From Ceratopteris richardii (lineage: Eukaryota; Streptophyta; Polypodiopsida; Polypodiales; Pteridaceae): DNA of 64,000 bases. The DNA lies in the NCBI GenBank assembly GCA_020310875.1, contig CM035433.1, positions 104,836,758 to 104,900,757 on the forward strand. The letters run 5' to 3'. Both the position numbers and the translations under genes were made by a program. This document shows, in pieces, positions 32,437 through 41,854 of this stretch. The notes below the pieces were generated by a model. That model worked only from the letters and a program-made list of their open reading frames with translations, ran no database searches and had not been told where the DNA came from. The first letter of the stretch is position 1, and every line of letters begins with the position of its first letter.

Positions 32437-34094
32437 AGATGGTATGGGACATGAGACCGTGTGATGATAGTTATGTTTTAGTCCTAGAATAAATCTTGAA
32501 GTTAGATTTGATCTTCAAGGAAATTAAAACTTCCAAGGATAAGTTTTAAGTCAAGGAGGATAAAAGTACGATCTCAAGATACATGAAGATCAAGTTCGTA
32601 ACAAGATATGAAGTAGGTGGCTTCCAAGTTCTTCTTGAAACACTTCAAGCTAAAGTGTTGATGATTCGGAAATATTTGAATAATTTCTATAAGAGTAAGA
32701 CTTTGACTTTGAATTGAATCTTTCAACTATGGAATAGACTAACTAAGTCAAGCAACAAGTTCCTAGTGTAACTTGGTTAAATTCAATCTTTCGACTTAAA
32801 CAAATGCACAAGAATTGCATTCCCAATAAGAAGTCATAAAGATTGAATATAGGCATGAACTTAGTCTCAAGTGAAGCATTGTTTGAGTAAAAACAAATTA
32901 GTAGAACCTCAGTGAGTCGACACGCTAATGTTGGATACTACACTAGTATTTTGTGGTTGAATGATGTTTAGATATACTCTGTTAATCTTTTTGAGAATTG
33001 ACTTTCTTTCTCTTAAAGATAGTAGAAAAAATGCTTCAATACCTTGTCGAAACAAATTGTTAAGAAGTTAAAGTCTTGAGCTAAAGTGTTGGATCATCAA
33101 GTATTTGACGCATAGCAAGATTAGATCTTAGAGGTTTGAATTAGTTATACAGAGTTTTAGTTATTTCCTTCTGTTTTCCAAATCTTTTGGAACTGACTCA
33201 TATATGTTATCTGGTTTCTTTTGCAAAAGTCCACGGTTGCCAATTGGAACTAGATAACTAAATTAAACATCCTAGATAGATGGTTTTTATAAGAACTTAT
33301 TCAATCTTCAAAAGATAGCAAGTCCAAGATTGACTTATTTATTTGGGTTAGCTTCTAGTTACTAGCATAATTCTTATGATTTCCTAGAGTTGTGTATACT
33401 CTAGAACTGGGAAGTTAGGAATTGCTCATAAGATTAACAATTCTCAAGAACTTTTTGTTGAAGTTTTTGAGAGAAATGTCCTAAGTTGGATGATTTTCAT
33501 TTTGAACTTGACTTGTTCAAGATATAGTAAGGTTGATCCAAAGTAAATGGAAACATTTCTCCTACAGTTTACATAGGTTTCTCAAGCCTATTAAGACCAA
33601 GTAGTCCTTGAGTCGGGTAACGAAATCAAGTAACTATTGGTTGGGAGTTAACTATTGTGCAAACATCCAAATCAGATGTTTGGATCAACCAAACTTCAAG
33701 TTTTCCCAAACAAATTCAAGCACATCAAGAGTTCTCAAAGTCTTGATTGGGATACAAATCCCATGCTAGTTACTAAAGTTCATGCACCATTCATGCTCAG
33801 AAATGGACTACTAATTAAAATCCATCCATTTCATATGTTTGTGCCTAGATCGCACATCGAGACACAATGAAGTGGCTAGGGATGTTTTTAGATCCACCCT
33901 TATTATTCATTCACTATTTTGTACTTTGACGAGTTTATCAAAGTGCAAAGCCGGATGGTGTTTTGAATCATTTGGGTAGGGATCCCACCATAGAGATGAG
34001 ACATGTTCTTCTAGTTTTAGAACATGACCATGTTCTTTCGGTTTAAGAACATGAGCCTTAGGGGTTGCCTATGGTTATTATATATAGCTTTATT
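32437..34094. repeat. Dispersed repeat R2, copy 1
   Basis: About 1.66 kb, colinear with 56005-57659. A plus-strand frame of 71 codons (33655-33870; KHPNQMFGSTKLQVFPNKF..FHMFVPRSHIETQ) is open in both copies with similar sequence. I do not recognise it. The right end (GAGGACAAAAATC..AAGGGAAAAAATG, 34099-34130) recalls a Gypsy polyprotein end and purine tract, so R2 may be the decayed internal part of a Gypsy-like element. Confidence 0.55.
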
Positions 34095-34128
34095 TTTGAG
34101 GACAAAAATCTTTCCCAAAGGGAAAAAA

Positions 34129-34664
34129 TGTAATAAAGTAAGTCTATGGTCTAAGGATACGACTGCTTTAGATAGATCTGAAATCGGACACCGTTTGGTC
34201 ACTCGTCTATAGGACAAAAGATCTCAAGAATAGACTCAAGCATAAGTCCATGGGCTCTCATATTCAAGTGATTCACTTAGCCTAGTGGTCAAGTCTCGTG
34301 GTTGTGAAGGAGGAGGTCTTGGGTTCAATCCCCATGGGAAGCATGGGGAGAGAGTTTTGCCCAAGAAGCTCTAGAGCCTTCTAATTCAAGTTAACATGAG
34401 TTGAGTCTTGAGAGACTTAACTCGAGTGGCAAGTACAACCACCACTATTAGACTCTATTGGAGGGTACTAAAGCAGTGGTCGAGATCACTCCAACCACTA
34501 GTAGACTCTAGTGGAAGATATGAAAGGAGTGGAGGAGATTGCATATGCACTTGTGGACTCTAGTTACATTTGTGGTCCTTGTTGATTCAAGAAGCTATAT
34601 ATACATGCATAAGGTTTGGAGAAGAGTCATCTCTCTAGCACGTGGTGGTCGTAATCCTTAGGTT
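34129..34664 (+). repeat. Gypsy-like LTR or SINE with tRNA-like boxes, copy 1
   Basis: It begins TGTAATAAAGTAAG after a purine-rich tract. A box TAGCCTAGTGG at 34278-34288 and B box GGTTCAATCCC at 34322-34332 fit a tRNA-derived Pol III promoter like that of plant SINEs. A Pol II TATA box (CTATATATACATG) lies near 34595. The same segment from about 34175 onward recurs at 49184-49659. It could be a SINE sitting inside an LTR, or an LTR that carries the boxes. Confidence 0.5.
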
Positions 34665-35190
34665 TTTGCATCTATCCTTCGGAAGATAATTTGTAAGTGA
34701 GGGCATATATAGATATTGGTTAGGTAGGATCCAAAGAAGATAGGAGGAGTACGAGTGGCTATGCAGTGATGTTAGGAAAGAAGTTCAGTTCATGGATGGA
34801 AAAGAAGCAACATATGGTTAGCCTATCTTTGCCAAAAGCTGAGTAGAGAGCTTTAGCATAAGTTACATGTGAGCTCATGTGGCTCAAGAACATTATGGTT
34901 GGATTAAATTTGTAGGTAAAACAATTTCCAATCATGCGTGAGAACATGGGTCATGTGTACCTATCTACCGGTCCTGTGTTCAATGCTAGTAGCATAACTA
35001 TAGAAGTACATTATCATTACAATAGAGAGAACTTGTTGGCTAAGGAGGTTCAAATCCATCACATAAGCACCAAAGATCAAGGTGGAGATATGTGCATCAA
35101 AGCATTGGACTCAACCAACCTAACAATGTTCAAAAGAGGCATTGGAGTGATGAAGTTAGGATGAGGACTTGAAGGTTGAAGCTTGAGGAG
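34665..35190 (+). pseudogene. Copia E RNase H fragment, copy 2
   Basis: Plus strand: AYIDIG..GSKEDRRSTSGYAVMLGKKFSSWMEKKQHMVSLSLPKAE, a stop, CELMWLKNIMVGLNL, then GHVYLSTGPVFNASSITIEVHYHYNRENLLAKEVQIHHISTKDQGG, ending TNLTMFKRGIGVMKLG. The purine tract CTTGAGGAG and an LTR start follow at 35191. RT and everything upstream is missing. Confidence 0.8.
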
Positions 35191-35549
35191 TGTTGAAATT
35201 GAAGCCTAAACCTTAACAGCATATGAACCATCTAAATTGATGAAACTTGGATCATTATGAAGCAAGGATCCAACCACGAGTATTTATGAATTCACTTTTA
35301 ATTTGACCAAAAAGATCATCCTATAATTTAGGGAATCTCTTCCAAGTCATATGAACACATCATGTACATTGAATTGATATAATCATGTATTTGTTATCAC
35401 TTTGGGTTTTGAATATGCTAGTAGGCCACTTCCTAACCAAGCCATCTACTTGTTTGAGTATCTTCTTCATACTTTGAGTAACCGACGGCCATAGCTCACA
35501 CACTATTTTAAATGTCCCTTCGGGTAGCTGTATGTAATCATTGGCTCTC
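35191..35549 (+). repeat. 3' LTR of Copia E, partial
   Basis: It starts TGTTGAAATTG after CTTGAGGAG and matches 48296-48610 for about 310 bases (ATGAACCATCT, CTTGGATCATTATGAAGCA, TATGCTAGTAGGCCACTTCC). It is replaced by repeat R1 at about 35550. Confidence 0.7.
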
Positions 35550-36235
35550 TGATAGTGAAAACAAAATATGATTTATGTCTACTCAAACTATCAAGAAAAA
35601 ACTTAAACATGTAGAGGGCTTGCTTAACAAGGAGTCTACTAGCTCGTTCAAAATAATGCTACATATGCTTTGAAGAAAGCTCTACCATAGGATAACTTTT
35701 GATATTCTTGTCACTTAATTGGGTTTACTTGATTCATGCTCTTACGTAGTTACTTCTATGTTCTATAACATGCCCATTAGCTGGAAGATATAGTCAATAA
35801 ACGTACAATCAGGTATCCTTTATCATTGTTTATTTTTCTCTCATAGTCAATTTGGCCATATTGGCCTTAAGTGGGAGATTTCTGTCATTAGTGTCCATGT
35901 GAAAGGCCCAAATGATCGACAAACACTTTTGTATATGTTCTTTAATAAAACATATAGAGGACTTGTTAGCTACATACTATAAGTTTGACCCCATTTGTAA
36001 CACCTAAAAAAATTGTGTTCATGCTCCCTGTGTACTGTGTGTTTTCTATGTATTCTAGAGGCCTTGTGCGGAGTACCTATGTAGCATGTGGAGGTCTATT
36101 TTCTACTATGAGAGTATCATCGTGGAGCTCTAGAGAAGGAAAGTCTACTATAGTGCATCGCCATTGCATCATTTCAACATATCAATTCAATACCTAAGAA
36201 ATATCTTATATCTCCAAGCTTTGAGATGTTGAACT
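35550..36235. repeat. Dispersed repeat R1, copy 2
   Basis: Colinear with 15357-15985. The similarity continues into the minus-strand RT on the right, so the repeated block is longer than R1 alone (at least 35550-36900 against 15357-16740). Confidence 0.6.
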
Positions 36236-36239
36236 CCTT

Positions 36240-36800
36240 CCCAAGCCTTCCTTTGATGTCTTTGATGCCTTCTTTGTGATCACCTCTAATAATCAAGTCA
36301 TCTACATACACCAATAAGTAGAAAAATGCTTCACCTTCTCTTTTTTTGAATAATGATGGATCTATTTTGCTTTGTTTGTATCCACAATTGCTGAAGTACT
36401 CTACAAGCCTTTGATCCCATGCCTTTGGGGCTTGTTTAAGACCATATAGTTTCCTTCTTTAACCTGTAAAGATAATCATCTTCTTTTTTATCTTTAAACC
36501 CTCTTGATTTGTCCATTTATACTACCTCCCCTACGTCTCCATTTAGAGAAGCATTCTTCACATCAAGTTGATATATCTTACAATGCTTGATAGCTGCAAT
36601 TGCACTAAATGTTTCGATGGTAGTCATCTTAACCACAGGGCTAAAGGTTTCCTCATAATCCACTCCATATGTTTGAGCAAAGCCGTTAGCTACAAGCCTT
36701 TCTTTACACCTAGAAATGCTACCATTTGAATGCTTCTTCACCTTATATACCCACTTGTTTCCAATGAATTTGATATCCTTCTTCCTTGTCACTAATGTCT
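36240..36800 (-). pseudogene. Copia A RT, copy 4
   Basis: Minus strand: FIGNKWVYKVKKHSNGSISRCKERLVANGFAQTYGVDYEETFSPVVKMTTIETFSAIAAIKH, YQLDVKNASLNGDVGEVV, a stop, then after a frame break LYGLKQAPKAWDQRL and a YVDD-like region near 36310-36300. It ends inside the domain at repeat R1. Confidence 0.8.
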
Positions 36801-37399
36801 GAATGTGATTGTCCTACAAAACCTTAATCTCCATCTGCATGGCCTGTTGCCTTCCGTGCATGTATCAGCTTCTTCAAACCATATGGGTTCTTCAACAACT
36901 TTGCTCATATATGCATAGTGGTTTCATAGGTAAGTCTTTTTATGGGGTACCTTATCCGACTATATCTTCTTATCTCACCATTCAATTGATTTGGATATTT
37001 ATTGTTGATCTTTGATCTCTCCTTCTTTTTTGTATGATGGTCTCCAATGAGCTCAATCCATAAGTCTTCAACATCTTCAATCTCTATAATCTTAGCTTTG
37101 TCTTTTCTCCTTGCATCACTAAGTTGGATTGATGTAGGACTTCATCCATTCCATGATGAGTATTTACTGGAATCCTTTGGTCTAATAAGAACAATGTTTC
37201 TTGGTTCTTCACTCTTTTTAAGTCTTCCTTTTTTCATCTTCATTTTCCTGCATAGATACATTTGAAGAATACCAAGGTAAAAGCTCATGAAATCTAACAT
37301 TCCTTGATACCTTTACCTCCTTCACTGGGGGATTATTCAGTTCACATGCATACCCTATGAGCACACATATTTATCATCTATCATCATGTTTTCTCCTTA

Positions 37400-37980
37400 A
37401 TTCACTTGGAATTAACATATAGCAAGTACAAACTATCTTAAGTGTGAAACTTATGACTTTCTATTGTACCACACTTCATAGGGTGTTTTAGCATGTATAC
37501 ATGATGCAGGAGCTCTATTAATGATGTGTATTGCGGTGTTTGCTACATCATCCCAATAGCAATTAGGCATTCCCATTTCCTTCACCATAGCCCTAACACA
37601 TTCTAAAATGTACCTATTCTTTCTTTTTTCTACAACATTCTTTTGTGGTATGTACTTCCACGTGATATATCCCCTTATGTCATTTGACTTCAAGAAACCA
37701 TAGAATTCATGGGAGAAGAATTCTCCTACTCCATCTGACCTTAATCATTTGATATACCTATCACATTCCTTCTCTACAGTAGCTTTGAACTTCTTGAAGT
37801 AATAAAACAAATCAGATTTATGCATCATTCAATAAAGCCAAGTCATCCTTCTAGAATCTTCAATGAAAGTTACAAAGTATATGTTACCTCCATTGAGTTC
37901 TCCTTTGTTGGCACATCTGTATGAACTAGATCAAGTGGATGATAGCTCACATATTTGTTGTTGTTGAAAGGTAACCTTGA
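37400..37980 (-). pseudogene. Copia A integrase, copy 4
   Basis: Minus strand: catalytic-core pieces near 37880-37700 (RMTWLY, KAFKKFKATVEKECDRYIK-like), then 37693-37451 with YITWKYIPQKNVVEKRKNRYILECVRAMVKEMGMPNCYWDDV and INRAPASCIHAKTPYEVWYN. The usual YTPQQNGVAERKNR reads YIPQKNVVEKRKNR, so the third acidic residue is retained but neighbours are altered. Confidence 0.78.
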
Positions 37981-38320
37981 TTTCTTACCCAATCAACATG
38001 CTTCACACAAGTTCTTAAGATTCTGATTGTAAATATTTGATAATCCATGCACTATCTTCTTCCTTTCCATATCCTTCAACCTCTAAGTATTGATATGTTG
38101 ATACCTTTTGTGTCCAATTCTATTGCCTTGCTACTTCCATATATAGAGTATGTAGTGTGGTTGAAATTTTGCTTCACATCCAATATGAATAGCCTTCCCT
38201 CCTTTTTTCCTTAAACCACCAATCTGTACCCTTCCTTAGGGTTTTCCACAAGGCACCCATTCTAGTTGAACTTGACATGAAATCCTCCCTAAATCATTTG
38301 ACATAGAGAAACATGATTCT

Positions 38321-38608
38321 TTATGATTGTGGGAGCATGAAGAAAATCTTGACCAAGATCTTTGAACTTTTTTTGTTTCTACAAAAATTGATGATATTGA
38401 TCAAGCCACACTTTGCCTTGTGAAGACAATGTTGCATAACATCAACTATATGTGTGATAGCATGAGGGGTGCCATCACCTGGATCCACATGCCCTTTAGT
38501 TGATGGTACGTGCATATTTGAAACAAAATCCTTGATGCAACTCATATGATTAGTGCATGCACTATCAATGTTCCATGTTCTTGACCCTTGTGTCTTGGAG
38601 TCACTCAT
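38321..38608 (-). pseudogene. Copia A protease, copy 4
   Basis: Minus strand: SKTQGSRTWNIDSACTNHMSCIKDF, with DSA in place of DSG, followed by VDPGDGTPHAITHIVDVMQ. This is the aspartic protease region. Equivalent remnants are at 30620-30290 and 58690-58306. Confidence 0.78.
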
Positions 38609-38639
38609 CTACATCACAGATAACATACTTAATTATCAT

Positions 38640-39540
38640 TTGAAGTAGATTCATAATTAACCCGTCCGTATGATGAATTGCTCTTTTGTATTTGATAGCA
38701 GTCACTTGCATATTGGTTGTACTTGCCACATATACAACATCCTTATGAGTTGTTGTTGTTGTCTTGATTCTAGTTGTACCTTCCTCCTGTTACTACAAAC
38801 TTGCCTCTTCCTCTTGATGAAGAGAAATTGCTTCCATTTTCTTGGTCAGAATCTACATTTGATCGTTTTCCTTTGCCTTGCTCTGCCTCTACTCTGATTT
38901 CTTCCTCTACCTCTTACTTTATTTGCAGAAAATGCTTGGTTTTCATTGCGTTTTGCATTTGAGCCTTAAATGCGCATCTCCTTAGTGGCCATCAAGTCCA
39001 CTAGTTGCTCAAATTTGGGAAGAGTATCTCTGACATACACAAAAGTGGTAAAATCCTTCCATTTCTCATCCTCCATCAGCGTAGTTAATGTGCGTGCAAC
39101 TAGGTCATCATTACCTATGTGACAACCTATGGATCCCAATGAATCACTTACTTCTTTGATCTTCATACTATAATCATTGATATTACTACTAGGTATCTTC
39201 CTTAAGTTATTTAGTTCATTCTTCAATCAAATCTTTCTAGATCTAGTTGAAGTGGATGATAGTCTCTCTAGGGTTTGCCAGTCTTTAATGAAAGGGTCTA
39301 GACCTTGAATATGTGCTATCATTGCATTGCTAATATGATGAGATATGATTTATATGACTCTCTTATCTCTCTCATTCCACTTTGTGAAGTCCTCAACTAA
39401 TCAAGAGTGGGATTCTCTCCCAGTCTAGGTCGAGCATATGTACCACTAATGAGACTCCATAATCATTTTTCCATTAGGAAGCTAGCCATTCGAAACTTCT
39501 ATGGCAGGATTTTTTTTTATATAATTTCTCACTTCTAGTG
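38640..39540 (-). pseudogene. Copia A gag, copy 4
   Basis: Minus strand: MKNELNNLRKIPSSNINDYSMKIKEVSDSLGS, then IGNDDLVARTLTTLMEDEKWKDFTTFVYVRDTLPKFEQLVDLM. The zinc knuckle near 38745-38700 reads CCICGKYNQYASDC, with Gln replacing His. Frames are broken before and after. Confidence 0.75.
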
Positions 39541-39559
39541 CTATACTCTGAATTGATGT

Positions 39560-39718
39560 GCTTTAAGTGTGATAGGTCATTCATTGCGTGATATGAGGGG
39601 AATTCAATTTCAAATTTGAGTATGAGTATTCATGCTTGGTTTCTTGCTTCACATTGCTCCAAGTGTCATTCATTCAAAGGGTTCATAAGATCCTAAGGTT
39701 GGAGCTTGACTCTAAACA
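39560..39718 (-). repeat. Short LTR remnant of Copia A, copy 3 of the chimeric junction
   Basis: About 160 bases from the start of the A LTR on the minus strand (first bases altered to TGTTTAGAG at 39718), including the AATACTCATACTCAAATTTG block. The rest of the LTR is deleted, bringing the leader near the junction. Confidence 0.65.
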
Positions 39719-40508
39719 ATACTAACATATATATCATTATAAGTAGAGCACCAACATGCCGAATACATGCTTCAACACCATCTGATGCTTGGTATAATAG
39801 AAAACAAGATGCATCACATTTGAAAGTGTTTGCTTGTACTTGCTATGTTCTAATACCAAGTGAGCTTAGAAGCAAGCTTGATGATAGATGCGAGAGATGT
39901 GTATTCATATAGTGCAAGTGAACAAAAGGGGTATAGATGCTACAATCCCACAACCAAGAAGTTAAGATTCTCAAGAGATATTAGATTAGATGATCGTTTA
40001 CCTTGGTATACTTCAAATGTATCAATGCAAGAAAATAGAGATGAAGAGGGAAGGACTTCTAGAGGAAATGAAGAGCCAAAGAGCATGGTTCTTAGTGAAC
40101 CAAAGGAATCGATTGGACATTCATCGTGGACTCGAGATATCTTGCAACAAGCAAACTTAGTGATGCATGGAACAAAGGAAAGGCCAAGATCATAGAGATT
40201 GAAGAAGATGAATACTTGTGGATAGAGCTGAATGCAGTCCATGATGCAAAGGATGGGGAGGCATCAAAGGCAAACAAAAAATATCAAGATCAATGGAAAG
40301 GTGAAGTAAGAAGATCTCATAGGGTAAGGTATCCAATTGAGAGGCTCACTTATCACTCATTTATGGCTAGGAACTATGCATATAAGAGAAAATTTATTGA
40401 ACAACCCACATGCTTTGAAAGAGAAAATACATGCATGGAATGAGAGGATGCTATGCAAGAAGAAATCAAATCTTTGAAGGAAAATCACGCTTGGATATTA
40501 GTGCCAGG
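39719..40508 (+). pseudogene. Copia E copy 3, left part (integrase C-terminus to RT start)
   Basis: Plus strand: SRAPTCRIHASTPSDAWYNRKQDASHLKVFACTC, RSKLDDRCERCVFI, then SEQKGYRCYNPTTKKLRFSRDIRLDD, GTKERP, YLWIELNAVHDAKDGEASKANKKYQDQWKGEVRRSHRVRYP, and KSLKENHAWILVPG at 40508. There F is inserted. The same gene resumes at 47331. Confidence 0.85.
40504..40508. other. Target site duplication of Copia F (left)
   Basis: CCAGG here and at 47331-47335. The related E copy at 18505-18520 reads GTGCCAGGGAATAAAG without interruption, which confirms both the duplication and its length of 5 bp. Confidence 0.95.
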
Positions 40509-41792
40509 TGTTAAGGAAACACTCACGAATTTGACACAACAAACAAGAGAGAAACGGAATCTTCCAGAAAATCAGTGCACAGGTGTACAGTATGCGAAGT
40601 TAGTGCGCGGTGTCCGCATAACAGAGCAATTAACCGCGGCGGGCGCGTAAGGCGCGCATAACGCGAATTGAAGAATGACAGAGCAAAGGAGCGCCAAAGA
40701 AAGTGTATATATATACAGCAAGATTTGAAGAACAGTGTGCGCGGGTGTGTGTGCGTGTATGCGAGTAACGCTGATACACAGAGGAGAATGAGAGACTGAG
40801 GGAAGACGCCATAGATCGCGTATGAGTGAAGAGAGATTTAGAAGTTCTCAGAAGACGCCATAGATCGCGTATGTACAGATGAATAACACAAGCCTGAAGT
40901 GTCGGGTCTTTTCATCTGAAGAGAGATGGTAATAAGGAACTACTCACTGTAGGAGAGTTCTGTAACTTGAGCAAGAAGAGGCCAAGCTTACTTGTACACA
41001 TCTTCTCTAATCTAAAACACATGTTCATGTGGATGTCTGCGTGCAATCTTTACTTGTGAAGAATCTGAAGTTATTTCGTGTTACGGTAGGAAGCTTAGTT
41101 TATCGTTTGCTGTCACGACTCGTTACTAAACGTGCTCCAGTACTTTCTCTGTAAACGCATGTTTCGGTGAATAACAGTTTACGCAGTAAACATATTTCAG
41201 TAAATTTTCTGTCAGTTACAGTTTCTCAGAAATCAGGACTTTTTCGGTAAATCAACGAAGTATAACTCGTAGCAGAGGTTGAAGTTTTGTATGAGAGATA
41301 GCTCATCTTGTAGCTAGACGTCTCTACTTTAAGCTGGTCACAGTTTCCGGTGGAGTGAAGATGTACACATAGTACAAAAGTTAACCGGAAAGTAGCAGTT
41401 CAGAACTGTGAAGTTTCCAGAAGGAAGTTCATTCGGTGAAGGAAGCTCACACACTACTTCCTTACTTCACATAAGTTCATCTGAAGCAATTACGAACAGA
41501 ATTAAGTTCATTTCGGTGAAGTTCCGGCACAACTACGGTGTCAGTCCAGTAACAGTCTGGTGAAGTTCCGGTGGAACTTGTGTCGCAGGATAACGCAGTT
41601 AAAACGACGTTAATTAGGCTGAGCTACTGTTGATTACAGAAGTGTTCTGAATCACTCTAGTTTAGCATTCTATTGCGGTGGCGCGGCAATTTCCGCAGGC
41701 CTGACAGAGTTCACGCCTTGTCGCGAAATCCACCTTCAGGGCGAAAGTATTTCCGCAACAGTAGGCGTTAGAGCTGAAGCTTTCCCCCAACA
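40509..41792 (+). repeat. 5' LTR of Copia F
   Basis: 1284 bp, TGTTAAGG..CCCAACA. A TATA box is at 40706-40715. A 23-bp direct repeat (GAAGACGCCATAGATCGCG..) stands at 40802-40824 and 40851-40873, and GGTGAAGTTCCGG-like phrases recur between 41440 and 41580. Transcription would start about 30 bases after the TATA box and run into gag-pol. Confidence 0.96.
40706..40715 (+). promoter_or_regulatory. TATA box in the 5' LTR of Copia F
   Basis: TATATATATA, about 200 bases into the LTR, the usual place for the end of U3. An identical box is in the 3' LTR at 46244-46253. Confidence 0.6.
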
Positions 41793-41794
41793 TT

Positions 41795-41806
41795 TGGTAT
41801 CAGAGC
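41795..41806 (+). promoter_or_regulatory. Primer binding site of Copia F
   Basis: TGGTATCAGAGC, an exact match to the plant initiator tRNA-Met 3' end, two bases after the LTR. A second near-copy TGGTATCAGAAC at 41826-41837 lies between it and the start codon. Confidence 0.92.
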
Positions 41807-41854
41807 TAGTTAATCTTCCCACGTTTGGTATCAGAACCTAGACTATTCTCTATC

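Larger units (their letters stand above)
36235..39540 (-). mobile_element. Copia A copy 4, most complete internal region of the family
   Basis: Minus strand with domains in order: gag (39540-38640), protease (38608-38321), pre-integrase (38280-37980), integrase (37980-37400), linker (37320-36960) and RT (36800-36240). RNase H is not seen. Numerous stops and frameshifts occur. It lies head to head with the plus-strand E copy that holds the intact F element. Confidence 0.82.

Noticed and set aside
40630..40812. A 60-codon minus-strand frame present twice (also 46168-46350).
   Set aside because: It is duplicated only because the LTR is duplicated; no domain and no sign of expression.
41825..41854. 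Start of the F polyprotein at the TTG at 41825.
   Set aside because: It is not ATG, falls in the duplicated primer site, and the F2 Gag also starts at an ATG a few residues before EKLDRENYPAW, matching 41855.
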